From an uncultured Clostridia bacterium (GTDB taxonomy: Bacteria; Bacillota; Clostridia; TANB77; CAG-508), in NCBI GenBank assembly GCA_947589835.1, contig CANQCT010000006.1, positions 1 to 44,724 of the forward strand: a DNA stretch of 44,724 nucleotides, given 5' to 3'. The notes beneath the pieces were generated by a model. That model was not told the DNA's origin and did no database searches. It worked only from the letters and a program-made list of their open reading frames with translations. Position numbers and translations under genes: made by a program. Shown one piece after another: positions 37,916 to 44,724 of this stretch (the first letter of the stretch is position 1; every line of letters begins with the position of its first letter).

Positions 37916-38668
37916 TTACACTCTTTTAGCCTTTTCGACTGTAATATCTCCAAAAAGTTCTTGTTGATTTGTTATTACTTTGCTTCTTCTTGATAGTTCT
38001 AAAAGTCCTGTAAATGCTGTAACTACTTCTTGATTATTGCATTTTTTTAGTGAGAAAAGCTTATTAAAAATGAATTTCTTTTTTCTAATTAATTCTTTAA
38101 ACATTACTTTTACTTTACTTTCTACGGTGTAGGTATCTGTAATTGCTATTTTTTGTATATTTTGTGCGTTTTGATTTATTTTTTGTGAGTTTCTTTCTAT
38201 TAAACTTTTGTACATTTCAGAAATTTGTTCTTTGGTGTAGTTTTCTTCTAGTTGCTGTTTTGGAAGTTCTATTACTTCTGGATTTTTAAATACTTTTTTT
38301 TCATTTTGTATCATAATCTCTTTTAGTTTTTGTGTTATTTCTTTGTATTTTTTATATTCTATAATTCTTCTTAGTAGTTCTTCTTCTGTAAGTTCTTTTT
38401 CTTCTTCTACTACATTTGGAAGAAGGGTTTTTGATTTTAAATAAAGAAGGGTTGATGCCATTACTAAAAATTCACTAGCAATTTCTAGGTTTAGTTCTTC
38501 CATTTCATTTAAATAGCTAATGTATTGATCTGTAATTTCACTAATTTTAATGTCACAAATATCTATTTTGTTTTTGTCTATTAAGTAGCATAATAGGTCT
38601 AATGGTCCTTCAAAGTTATCTATTTTTACTTTATATTTGCTAGTTTCTAATGTTAGTAAGTTTGGCAT
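37916..38668 (-). CDS. scpA: Segregation and condensation protein A
   Basis: Kleisin subunit that closes the SMC ring with ScpB for chromosome condensation. The N-terminal YKVDI-type start is followed by [22 protein letters not shown], a hallmark, and [17 protein letters not shown]. The C-terminal winged helix ends with [15 protein letters not shown]. 250 residues, full length. The stop of recX lies three bases upstream. scpB, usually next, is not found between here and the DUF2953 gene. Confidence 0.95.
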   Translation of the reverse strand: MPNLLTLETSKYKVKIDNFEGPLDLLCYLIDKNKIDICDIKISEITDQYISYLNEMEELNLEIASEFLVMASTLLYLKSKTLLPNVVEEEKELTEEELLRRIIEYKKYKEITQKLKEIMIQNEKKVFKNPEVIELPKQQLEENYTKEQISEMYKSLIERNSQKINQNAQNIQKIAITDTYTVESKVKVMFKELIRKKKFIFNKLFSLKKCNNQEVVTAFTGLLELSRRSKVITNQQELFGDITVEKAKRV

Positions 38669-38671
38669 TTT

Positions 38672-39274
38672 TTATATTTCCTCCGTTTGGTTTTCTAGTT
38701 CTTCAAATGCAGTTTTAATGTTTTCTGATTTATAGCCTTTTTTGTATAAATAGTTTTCTATTTCTTCTTTTTCCATTTGAGAACTCTTTTTTATAATTAT
38801 TTTTTTAGCACAGGATATTTCATATTGTTCTAGCATTTCTTCATTTTCATTAAAGTATTCATCAATAGTATTACTGCTAATACCCTTTGCATATAGTTTA
38901 ATATATATTTCTTTAATTGAAAGAGTTTTTATTGCTATAAATTCGTTTACTGCCCTTTGTATATAATTAGTGTCACTTATGTATCCATTTTCTTTTAAGT
39001 TTTGTATAATGTCTTCTAATAAATTTTCGTTTATTTCTGAAGAGAACTTTTGCTTTATTTCCTGCTCTGTTCTTTTTTTATACAAAACATATTTTAAAAC
39101 TTTAGTTTTCGCTTTGTCAAATTCTTGTATATTTTCGTATTCTTGCTTATTATTAACTTGTTCTAGTTTTATATTTTTATGTGATTTTTGGTTATTACTA
39201 CTTGCATTATTTATGTTACCTTCTGTGTATTTTATTTCAGGATGTTTTTTTAGAAAATCTTCAAAAGTTTTCAT
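38672..39274 (-). CDS. recX: RecA regulator RecX
   Basis: A 200-residue RecX, which controls RecA filaments. An Asn/Lys-rich leader (about 1-50) precedes the three-helix repeats: KVLKYVLYKKRTEQEIKQKF, NLKENGYISDTNYIQRAV and the C-terminal IENYLYKKGYKSENIKTAFEE. It lies directly downstream of recA and upstream of scpA on the same strand. Confidence 0.92.
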   Translation of the reverse strand: MKTFEDFLKKHPEIKYTEGNINNASSNNQKSHKNIKLEQVNNKQEYENIQEFDKAKTKVLKYVLYKKRTEQEIKQKFSSEINENLLEDIIQNLKENGYISDTNYIQRAVNEFIAIKTLSIKEIYIKLYAKGISSNTIDEYFNENEEMLEQYEISCAKKIIIKKSSQMEKEEIENYLYKKGYKSENIKTAFEELENQTEEI

Positions 39275-39372
39275 TAGCTAGCTTTGTTCTCCTCATTCTT
39301 ATGTTTTATTTGCTTTTATATTAATGTTAAAAATTGATTTTAATTTGTTCAATTTTATTAATCTTATGATTT

Positions 39373-40440
39373 TTATTCCTCATTTTCTTCTGGTTCTACT
39401 TCTTGTTCTGAATCAGTTTCTTCATCTCCTAAACTCTTTTCAAATGCTGCTGCATAGTTTTCTCTAATTTTCTTTTCTACTTCTTCTGCTATTTTAGGAT
39501 TTTGAACTAAGTATTCTTTTGCATTTTCTCTACCTTGTCCAATTCTTTCGCCATTATAGCTAAACCAAGAACCGCTTTTTTCAATTATATCTAAGTTAAC
39601 TGCTATATCTAATATATTTCCTTCTTTTGATACACCTTTACCATATATAATGTCAAATTCTGCTTCTCTAAATGGTGGAGCTACTTTGTTTTTAACAACT
39701 TTTACTCTTGTACGGTTACCTATAACTTCGCCATCTTGTTTTATGCTTTCAATTCTTCTAATGTCAAGTCTAACTGAAGCATAGAATTTTAGTGCTCTAC
39801 CTCCTGGAGTTGTTTCTGGATTTCCAAACATAACTCCTACTTTTTCTCTTAATTGGTTAATGAATACTATAACGCATTTTGATTTATTAATTACACCTGC
39901 TAGTTTTCTTAAAGCTTGTGACATTAATCTTGCTTGTAAGCCAACATGGCTATCGCCCATGTCGCCATCTATTTCAGCTTTTGGTGTTAAAGCTGCTACT
40001 GAGTCTACAACAATTATATCTAAAGCTCCGCTTCTAACTAAAGCTTCGGCTATTTCTAGAGCTTGCTCTCCTGTATCGGGTTGAGATACAATTAAGTTAT
40101 CTATATCTACTCCTAAGTGTTTCGCATATACTGGATCTAAAGCATGCTCTGCATCTATAAATGCTGCTTCTCCACCTGATTTTTGTGCTTCTGCTATCAT
40201 ATGAAGTGCTATTGTAGTTTTACCAGAAGATTCTGGTCCAAATATTTCTATAATTCTTCCTCTAGGAATACCACCTATTCCTAATGCAATATCTAAGCTT
40301 AAAGCTCCTGTTGGAATTGCTTCCACATTCATTGCTGTAAAATCTCCTAATTTCATAACAGAACCTTTACCAAATTGCTTTTCAATTTGACCAAGTGCTG
40401 CCTCTAATGCTTTCATTTTTTCTGAATTTTCATTACTCAT
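39373..40440 (-). CDS. recA: Recombinase RecA
   Basis: Central recombinase and SOS co-protease, 355 residues. Walker [10 protein letters not shown], the Walker B strand [11 protein letters not shown], loop L1 [18 protein letters not shown], and [21 protein letters not shown] are all canonical. The C-terminus is strongly acidic, as usual. The start follows TAGGAGGAAAAAAACA. A good promoter with an SOS-like palindrome lies upstream. Two out-of-frame CGG trinucleotides occur, none in frame; CGT is used for Arg. Confidence 0.99.
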   Translation of the reverse strand: MSNENSEKMKALEAALGQIEKQFGKGSVMKLGDFTAMNVEAIPTGALSLDIALGIGGIPRGRIIEIFGPESSGKTTIALHMIAEAQKSGGEAAFIDAEHALDPVYAKHLGVDIDNLIVSQPDTGEQALEIAEALVRSGALDIIVVDSVAALTPKAEIDGDMGDSHVGLQARLMSQALRKLAGVINKSKCVIVFINQLREKVGVMFGNPETTPGGRALKFYASVRLDIRRIESIKQDGEVIGNRTRVKVVKNKVAPPFREAEFDIIYGKGVSKEGNILDIAVNLDIIEKSGSWFSYNGERIGQGRENAKEYLVQNPKIAEEVEKKIRENYAAAFEKSLGDEETDSEQEVEPEENEE

Positions 40441-40498
40441 TGTTTTTTTCCTCCTATTGGTTTATTTTAATTTTAGTTTTTATTTATTATTTTTATAT

Positions 40499-40544
40499 AA
40501 ACGTATGTTTGTGTTTATTATATCTTATTTAAAAATATTGTCAA
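40499..40544 (-). promoter_or_regulatory. recA promoter with SOS-like palindrome
   Basis: On the minus strand, TTGACA (40539-40544) and TATAAT (40517-40522) stand 16 bases apart, a consensus vegetative promoter. The palindrome AAACATACGTTT (40499-40510) follows directly, covering the expected start region. Its AAC-N4-GTT core fits Firmicute LexA boxes. Confidence 0.75.
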
Positions 40545-40579
40545 GAGTTTTTTTAATTTTTTTAATATTTAATTATTTT

Positions 40580-40722
40580 ATAGTTAATTGCTTGCATAGT
40601 ACTAGTTTTTGCAGTTTTGAAAGGTCCCGTTCTGACTTTACTTCTTTGAGCTCGCCCCTGCAACGGGCAATTTGAAAAACAAAAAAACTCGTACTATGCA
40701 AGCAGTAGTGCAATTATAAATG
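40580..40722 (+). repeat. Intergenic inverted-repeat element, copy F
   Basis: Full copy with arms GCTTGCATAGTAC and GTACTATGCAAGC: the outer quartet is TTGC on the left and GCAA on the right, again complementary. Flank order is as in copies A, B and C. It lies between the recA promoter and the end of the solute-binding protein gene. Confidence 0.9.
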
Positions 40723-40754
40723 TTTGTGTAATTATAAAAGTTTGTAAAATATAA

Positions 40755-42321
40755 CTAATACTCCCTATACCAATTAGAAAAATTATAATACAAACTATAA
40801 TTATTAGGTGTAACATCACCCCTAAAATCATTACTATATACTACAATATCTTGATTTCTATATAGCCCAATATATGGCACCTCTTTTTTATATATTTCTA
40901 TTATTTTTTCATATTTTTCTTTTTGAAGATTTTCGTCTGTAATGCTATTTAGCTCTTTTAGTATATAAGTTATTTCTTCATTTTCATAATTTGCTAAATT
41001 GTTTTTGCCTAAAAAGCTTGTTAAATCTGGTGAAAGCGAAGTATTTATTCCTGTTAAAATCATTTCATAATTATTATTTTTTAAATAATTTTGATACTTG
41101 GTATCTGAAACTTTTTCTATTGAAATTTTTATTCCAATTGCTTCTAATTCTTTTTTTATTTCTTCTGCCACTTTTACTCTTTTTTCATCATTTTTACTAA
41201 CAGAAAGTGTAATATTTATTGTTCTTGTTCTTCCATCTATTTCCTTTTGCCAAATTCCATATTCATATTTCCAACCGATTATCTTCTAATATTTTTTTAG
41301 CTTCTTCTGCATTAGTATAATCAGAAATAGATACATCTTTTAATAAGTAGCTATTAGATTGTAATGGAAAATATGCTTTATATGCTTTGTTTTCTAAAAT
41401 AGAATTTGCTATTTTTTCCACATCTATTACTAAGCTAATTGCCTTTCTTACTTCAGTATTTTTAAGTATTGTATCTTTGCAATTTAAAGCTAAATAATCA
41501 TATTCTCTGTTTGGATATTTAACTTTTCCATAGCCCATTGTTCCAATATATTCTTCTACATTTGAATTTGTAGTGTGTAAAAAATCTATGCTACCTAGCT
41601 TAAAAGCATTGTATACTTCACCCATAGTTTTATATAAATTAATAGTAATAGTTTTTATATTTGGATTTTCATTTTCTATTTCATGCCATGTTTCGTTTTT
41701 TGTAAGTTCTATTTTCTTTTCTCCAATGCTACTAATTTTGTATTTTCCTGTTCCAATAATATTTTCTTTATTAGTTAAAACTATTGGAAAAATTAAGTTA
41801 TACTCAAAAAATGGAATTTCTTTATTTAAATTTATGCGAATGGTGTTAGTGTCAATAACTTCTATGGTTTTAATATTTTTTACATTTTCATAATAAATAG
41901 ATGTTTTATTTTTTTGAATTGTTTCAATTGAATTTTTAACATTAGTAGCTGTAAAATTTTCTCCATTAGACCATTTTACATTTTCTTTTAGTTTAATTAC
42001 ATAGCTTTTAGAATCTACCTTTGACCATTCTTTTGCTAAGCACCCAGTTAAATTGTAATCTTGAGAAATACTTAGCAGTGGTTCAAATATTAAGCTATCT
42101 ATGTAAATCATTTCTCTATTTTGAGTAATATATGGATCAGCAGAATCAAATTCGGATATGCCAAATCTAATGTTAGTAACCATATTTACTGTTTGATAAG
42201 TAATTTGCAAATTTTGCTCAGCATTTTTCGAGCTTTTATTTAAAGTAGTAAAGTAAATAGCTACTAGTATAATAAAAACTATTAAAACAGTTATTACTAT
42301 TTTAGGTATTAAATTTTTCAT
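40755..42321 (-). CDS. Family 5 (peptide/nickel type) solute-binding protein, with one CGG +1 frameshift
   Basis: OppA/DppA-like extracytoplasmic binding protein. The start at 42321 follows AAGGA. The N-terminus is a membrane anchor with no lipobox cysteine. Conserved phrases include GISEFDSADPY, LAKEWSKVDSKSYVIKLKENVKWSNGENFTA and YDYLALNCKDTILKNTEVRKAISLVID. An in-frame CGG at 41275-41277 (codon 349) leads to a stop three codons on. Skipping the C gives EDNGWKYEYGIWQKE, the usual Gly-Trp before the final domain, and continues to 40755 (521 residues). No ABC permease or ATPase gene is nearby, so it may serve a distant transporter or act as a sensor. Confidence 0.86.
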
Positions 42322-42347
42322 TATTGCTATCATTCCTTATTTTCTAT

Positions 42348-42493
42348 AATTAGATATCATATAATAGTTATTTTTTGCAATTATATATTACATATTATAT
42401 AATTGTTATTCTTTGTAATTAGATGTCATATAATAGTTACTTTTTAATTATTCCTTACAATTAGATATCATATAATATATTGTTACTTTTTGC
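42348..42493. repeat. Imperfect tandem repeat, about four units
   Basis: Four diverged units of about 35-40 bases share TAATTAGATATCATATAAT and GTTATTNTTTGCA-like ends. They fill the upstream region of the solute-binding protein gene and end just before the spoVS terminator. Confidence 0.7.
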
Positions 42494-42513
42494 AATCATT
42501 CATACATAAATTT

Positions 42514-42554
42514 ACAAAAAAAGCACAAAAATAGAAATCCCCCTATTCTTGTGC
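42514..42554 (-). terminator. Terminator after spoVS
   Basis: Read on the minus strand, GCACAAGAATAG pairs with CTATTTTTGTGC with one mismatch, then a seven-T run follows. It lies 34 bases past the spoVS stop. Confidence 0.9.
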
Positions 42555-42588
42555 CCCATATATTAAATGATAATATAGAAAAATCAGT

Positions 42589-42852
42589 TTATTTTCTGCT
42601 TTCTACAATCAACTTAATTCCTGTTCTGTCTTCACCTTCTACCTCTACTTCTGCAAAGGCTGGTATACATACTAAGTCCACACCAGCTGGTGCTACGAAC
42701 CCCCTTGCTATTGCAATAGCTTTTACTGCTTGGTTTAGTGCTCCTGCTCCAATTGCTTGCATTTCTGCCTTATTTGATTCCTTTACCAAACCAGCAATTG
42801 CTCCTGCTACTGAATTTGGATTTGACTTTGATGAGATTTTTAAAACTTCCAT
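42589..42852 (-). CDS. spoVS: Stage V sporulation protein S
   Basis: An 87-residue Alba-like protein of the SpoVS family: EVLKISSKSNPNSVAGAIAG, the central AIGAGALNQAVKAIAIARGF, and DRTGIKLIVESRK at the end. It affects septation and spore coat assembly in Bacillus. AGGAGGCAAAA precedes the start. It follows ymdB, the standard order. Confidence 0.96.
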   Translation of the reverse strand: MEVLKISSKSNPNSVAGAIAGLVKESNKAEMQAIGAGALNQAVKAIAIARGFVAPAGVDLVCIPAFAEVEVEGEDRTGIKLIVESRK

Positions 42853-42985
42853 TTTTGCCTCCTATAATTTTAAATTTTTTTGTTTCGCGAACAATAATAG
42901 TTATAATACATATTTTAAAATTTGTCTAGTAGTTTTTGGAAAAAAGTGGAAATTTTTATCGTTTATTTTTTACAATTTTTGTCAA

Positions 42986-43753
42986 TTATTCAATGTAAAG
43001 TCTTTCAATATTCACTGTTTTACAATTTTCGTCATTTAATTCAAACATACAAGCGTTGAATATACATTCACCATCTGCTAGTTTATATCTTTCTGGAAGT
43101 GATGTTAAAAATCTTTTGATAGAAGCTTCTAGGTCCATACCTATAACAGATTTTTTAGGGCCTGTCATTCCTAAGTCTGTAATATAGCCCATTCCTTTTT
43201 CAGTAATTTCTTCATCTGCAGTTTGCACATGTGTATGTGTACCTACTAAAATATTTACTTTTCCATCTAAAAAATATTTCATAGCTATTTTTTCTGCAGT
43301 TGCTTCTGCATGAAAATCTACTATAATAACATCTGCATTAATTTCAGATATAATTTCATTTGCTACTGTGAATGGATTTTCAGAAAGAACAGCCATATCT
43401 GTTCTGCCTATTAAATTAATAACAGCTACTTTTTTATTACTGCTTTCATATATGTTAAAGCCTTTTCCTTGAACACCTTTTGAATAATTAGCTGGTCTTA
43501 TTAGTTTTGGATGATCAATAAATGTGAAAATGTCTTTTTTAGCCCAAGTATGATTGCCCATTGTAAAACAGTCTATTGGAAGTTTTAGTAGTTCATTCCA
43601 CGATTTTATGGTTATTCCCATTCCTCCTGACACGTTTTCTGCATTTACCACTATAAAATCTATTTTCATTTCTTGTTTTAGTTTTGGAAGTATTTGTTTT
43701 AGTTTATCTAAACCATTTTCTCCTACAATATCTCCTACTGTTAATATTCTCAT
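42986..43753 (-). CDS. ymdB: YmdB-family metallophosphoesterase
   Basis: Cyclic-nucleotide phosphodiesterase family (TIGR00282) that influences biofilm and motility choice in Bacillus. Metal-binding motifs GDIVGENG, NAENVSGG, MGNHTW and GTHTHVQTAD are all present. The start at 43753 (MRILTVGDIVG) follows GAGGAATTTAAA, removing 29 codons of open frame. 255 residues. It is upstream of spoVS, as in many spore formers. Confidence 0.94.
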   Translation of the reverse strand: MRILTVGDIVGENGLDKLKQILPKLKQEMKIDFIVVNAENVSGGMGITIKSWNELLKLPIDCFTMGNHTWAKKDIFTFIDHPKLIRPANYSKGVQGKGFNIYESSNKKVAVINLIGRTDMAVLSENPFTVANEIISEINADVIIVDFHAEATAEKIAMKYFLDGKVNILVGTHTHVQTADEEITEKGMGYITDLGMTGPKKSVIGMDLEASIKRFLTSLPERYKLADGECIFNACMFELNDENCKTVNIERLYIE

Positions 43754-43840
43754 TTTAAATTCCTCATATAATATGTTAAAAAAAAACATATTCTTTCCAT
43801 AAGTTTTCTTTATCATACTATAAAATGTTTTATTGGTCAA

Positions 43841-44254
43841 TTATAATTTACTTCTTTTTTCAATTCCTAACTGTTCTTTTAATGCACTTTGCAAAACTCT
43901 TGAAAAATTAACTTTATTTTTTTCAGCTAAATCATTTATCCATTTTGGAATTGTAAGAGTTTTTTTTACTGCAATAGTTTGTATTGCATCTCTGAATAAA
44001 GGCATATTTACCTCTATTAAAATTGCTCTCTCATTTTCTTTTAACGGAATTTGATTTAAGTTTGTTGGATTTGGAAGTTCTTTATTCTCTTCATTGCAGG
44101 CTATATAAAGACCTAATGCATCTTTTGCCATATATAGGGCCTCTTCATCATTATCACCACATGTATTACAACCCGGAAAGTCAGGAAAAGAAATAGAAAT
44201 TCCATCATTTTCGTAATTAAAAATTGCAGGATAAATATAATAATCTTTTTTCAT
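43841..44254 (-). CDS. hicB: HicB-family antitoxin without a HicA partner
   Basis: A 137-residue HicB: the N-terminal partial RNase H-like domain has YYIYPAIFNYENDGISISFPDFPGC and a typical EEALYMAKDALGLYI. The C-terminus ends in a ribbon-helix-helix segment, TIPKWINDLAEKNKVNFSRVLQSALKEQL, for DNA binding. The start at 44254 follows AAGGAGATTAATT. A HicA toxin gene is normally adjacent, but neither side shows one. It may be an orphan regulator or partner a distant toxin. Confidence 0.88.
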   Translation of the reverse strand: MKKDYYIYPAIFNYENDGISISFPDFPGCNTCGDNDEEALYMAKDALGLYIACNEENKELPNPTNLNQIPLKENERAILIEVNMPLFRDAIQTIAVKKTLTIPKWINDLAEKNKVNFSRVLQSALKEQLGIEKRSKL

Positions 44255-44282
44255 AATTAATCTCCTTACATTGCATGTTTTA

Positions 44283-44302
44283 ACACGTATTGTAATATGT
44301 GT
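44283..44302. promoter_or_regulatory. Palindromic operator before hicB
   Basis: ACACGTATTGTAATATGTGT is a near-perfect 20-bp inverted repeat ending 28 bases before the hicB start. HicB proteins with ribbon-helix-helix tails bind such palindromes to repress their own gene. Confidence 0.55.
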
Positions 44303-44401
44303 CAATTCTTTTTTGATAATTAAAGATAAAAACCTATTTGATAAAATTTGTATTGATTTTTAAATTAACATTTTTAAAAATTATAGCATGACTTGTTTTG
44401 T

Positions 44402-44434
44402 ATTTCAAGAAAAATCGTACGACAAATTTCGACA
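44402..44434 (+). promoter_or_regulatory. Third Spo0A-like motif block
   Basis: TTTCAAGAAAAATCGTACGACAA-like sequence runs into TTCGACA at 44428-44434, matching the last 33 bases of the blocks at 16795 and 28991. No plus-strand gene follows in the window, so its target is unclear. It also lies between hicB and the phage-like fragment. Confidence 0.35.
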
Positions 44435-44452
44435 ATTGCTTATGTAGCACGT

Positions 44453-44489
44453 AAAAAATCAGCACCTCCTCTATTTCAAGAAAGTGCTG
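44453..44489 (-). terminator. Terminator of the right-edge fragment
   Basis: Read on the minus strand, CAGCAC pairs with GTGCTG, followed by a T run (44453-44458). Just upstream, GTCCATT/AATGGAC forms another hairpin past the stop codon of the fragment. Confidence 0.7.
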
Positions 44490-44513
44490 TGTCCATTTTA
44501 GGCAATGGACTGG

Positions 44514-44680
44514 TTACCAATAAATGTACGTCATGTTAAGATAATATTCAATTCTATAGCCAAGAGATTCAAGGTATTCTTTTGTCTTATCAGAAATGTG
44601 CTCTTCAACAATAGCAAATGTTATACCGTCTTCAATAGCAGAATTGATCCGTAGTTTGACAGTAAGATTTTTCCAATTTC
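44514..44680 (-). pseudogene. Phage-like gene fragment, frame-broken, with an in-frame CGG
   Basis: The minus strand encodes NLTVKLRINSAIEDGITF, then AIVEEHISDKTKEYLESLGY and a short tail ending at Trp-stop, like small phage structural or head-tail proteins. Upstream codons in another frame (KIKLVSKPIFEIGK) suggest a frame slip near the AAAAA run at about 44671-44675. CGG at 44649-44651 is in frame here (the Arg in KLRIN) and does not shift. Base composition is less AT-rich than neighbours. The gene is cut by the window edge or decayed. Confidence 0.5.
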
Positions 44681-44724
44681 AAATATAGGCTTAGAAACAA
44701 GCTTAATTTTTTTGTCAATGTTTT

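Noticed and set aside
6966..40722. The intergenic repeats as a CRISPR array or simple terminators
   Set aside because: Copies are far apart, not regularly spaced, and have no spacers. One copy lies between divergent genes, where no terminator is needed, and the core and covarying arms are much longer than a terminator hairpin.
119..42321. Homopolymer indels from long-read sequencing as the cause of the frame breaks
   Set aside because: At first some breaks seemed fixable by changing an A or T run. One single rule, removal of the C of an in-frame CGG, repairs all eight exactly, with correct downstream frames. Random indels would not always fall on CGG. A systematic base-calling artefact is less likely but cannot be excluded without reads.

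Overview
The window looks like a chromosomal segment of an AT-rich, spore-forming Clostridia-like Firmicute. The support is strong A/T bias, GGAGG-type ribosome binding sites, the sporulation genes spoVS and ytfJ, a PBP5-type carboxypeptidase, a VanW protein, and a recX-recA/scpA/ymdB-spoVS neighbourhood. The lineage is inferred, not proven. Most genes are on the minus strand. Only an M23 peptidase, a VanW protein and a D-Ala-D-Ala carboxypeptidase, all cell-envelope genes, are on the plus strand.

Layout: 119-6856, a complete Wadjet (JetABCD) plasmid-defence operon. 7101-10655, a PAP2 phosphatase, a DUF362 protein and a GT39-like membrane glycosyltransferase. 10807-14503, a heterodimeric ABC exporter. 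14705-15814, metK. 16171-16675, a RelE/ParE toxin-antitoxin pair. 16976-18164, an M23 peptidase. 18316-23915, polA, a large SEC-C protein and a small unknown gene. 23997-24490, remnants of RhuM and DUF1016 genes. 24501-28224, queH, ruvB, a TagO/WecA-like transferase and rpiA. 29305-31438, VanW and the carboxypeptidase. 31512-36184, two ATPase-permease fusion transporters. 36512-40440, ytfJ, DUF2953, scpA, recX and recA. 40755-42321, a family 5 solute-binding protein. 42589-44254, spoVS, ymdB and an orphan hicB. 44514 to the end, a phage-like fragment of different composition.

The main discovery is a translational pattern. Six otherwise convincing genes are each interrupted by frame breaks, eight breaks in total: jetD (three), PAP2, M23, TagO, one ABC transporter and the solute-binding protein. 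At every break the old frame reaches an in-frame CGG codon, and skipping its C restores the conserved protein with a GGN glycine. I searched every CGG on the coding strand by eye. No intact gene contains an in-frame CGG, while about 48 out-of-frame CGG trinucleotides sit in the same genes without harm. The other three CGN arginine codons are used normally. The simplest reading is that CGG is not an arginine codon here but a dedicated +1 recoding signal, CGGN read as one glycine. The breaks often fall before or inside the catalytic core, so the proteins work only if recoding occurs. The one in-frame CGG that does not fit lies in the foreign-looking fragment at the right edge.

A second unusual feature is a family of about 135-bp intergenic elements: six full copies and one half copy. 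They have long inverted-repeat arms whose outer four bases differ between copies but stay complementary within a copy. In two copies the core is flipped relative to its flanks. Other signals are a shared 65-bp upstream block ending in a Spo0A-like box before the M23 and VanW genes, a clear recA promoter with an SOS-like palindrome, and a palindromic operator before hicB.
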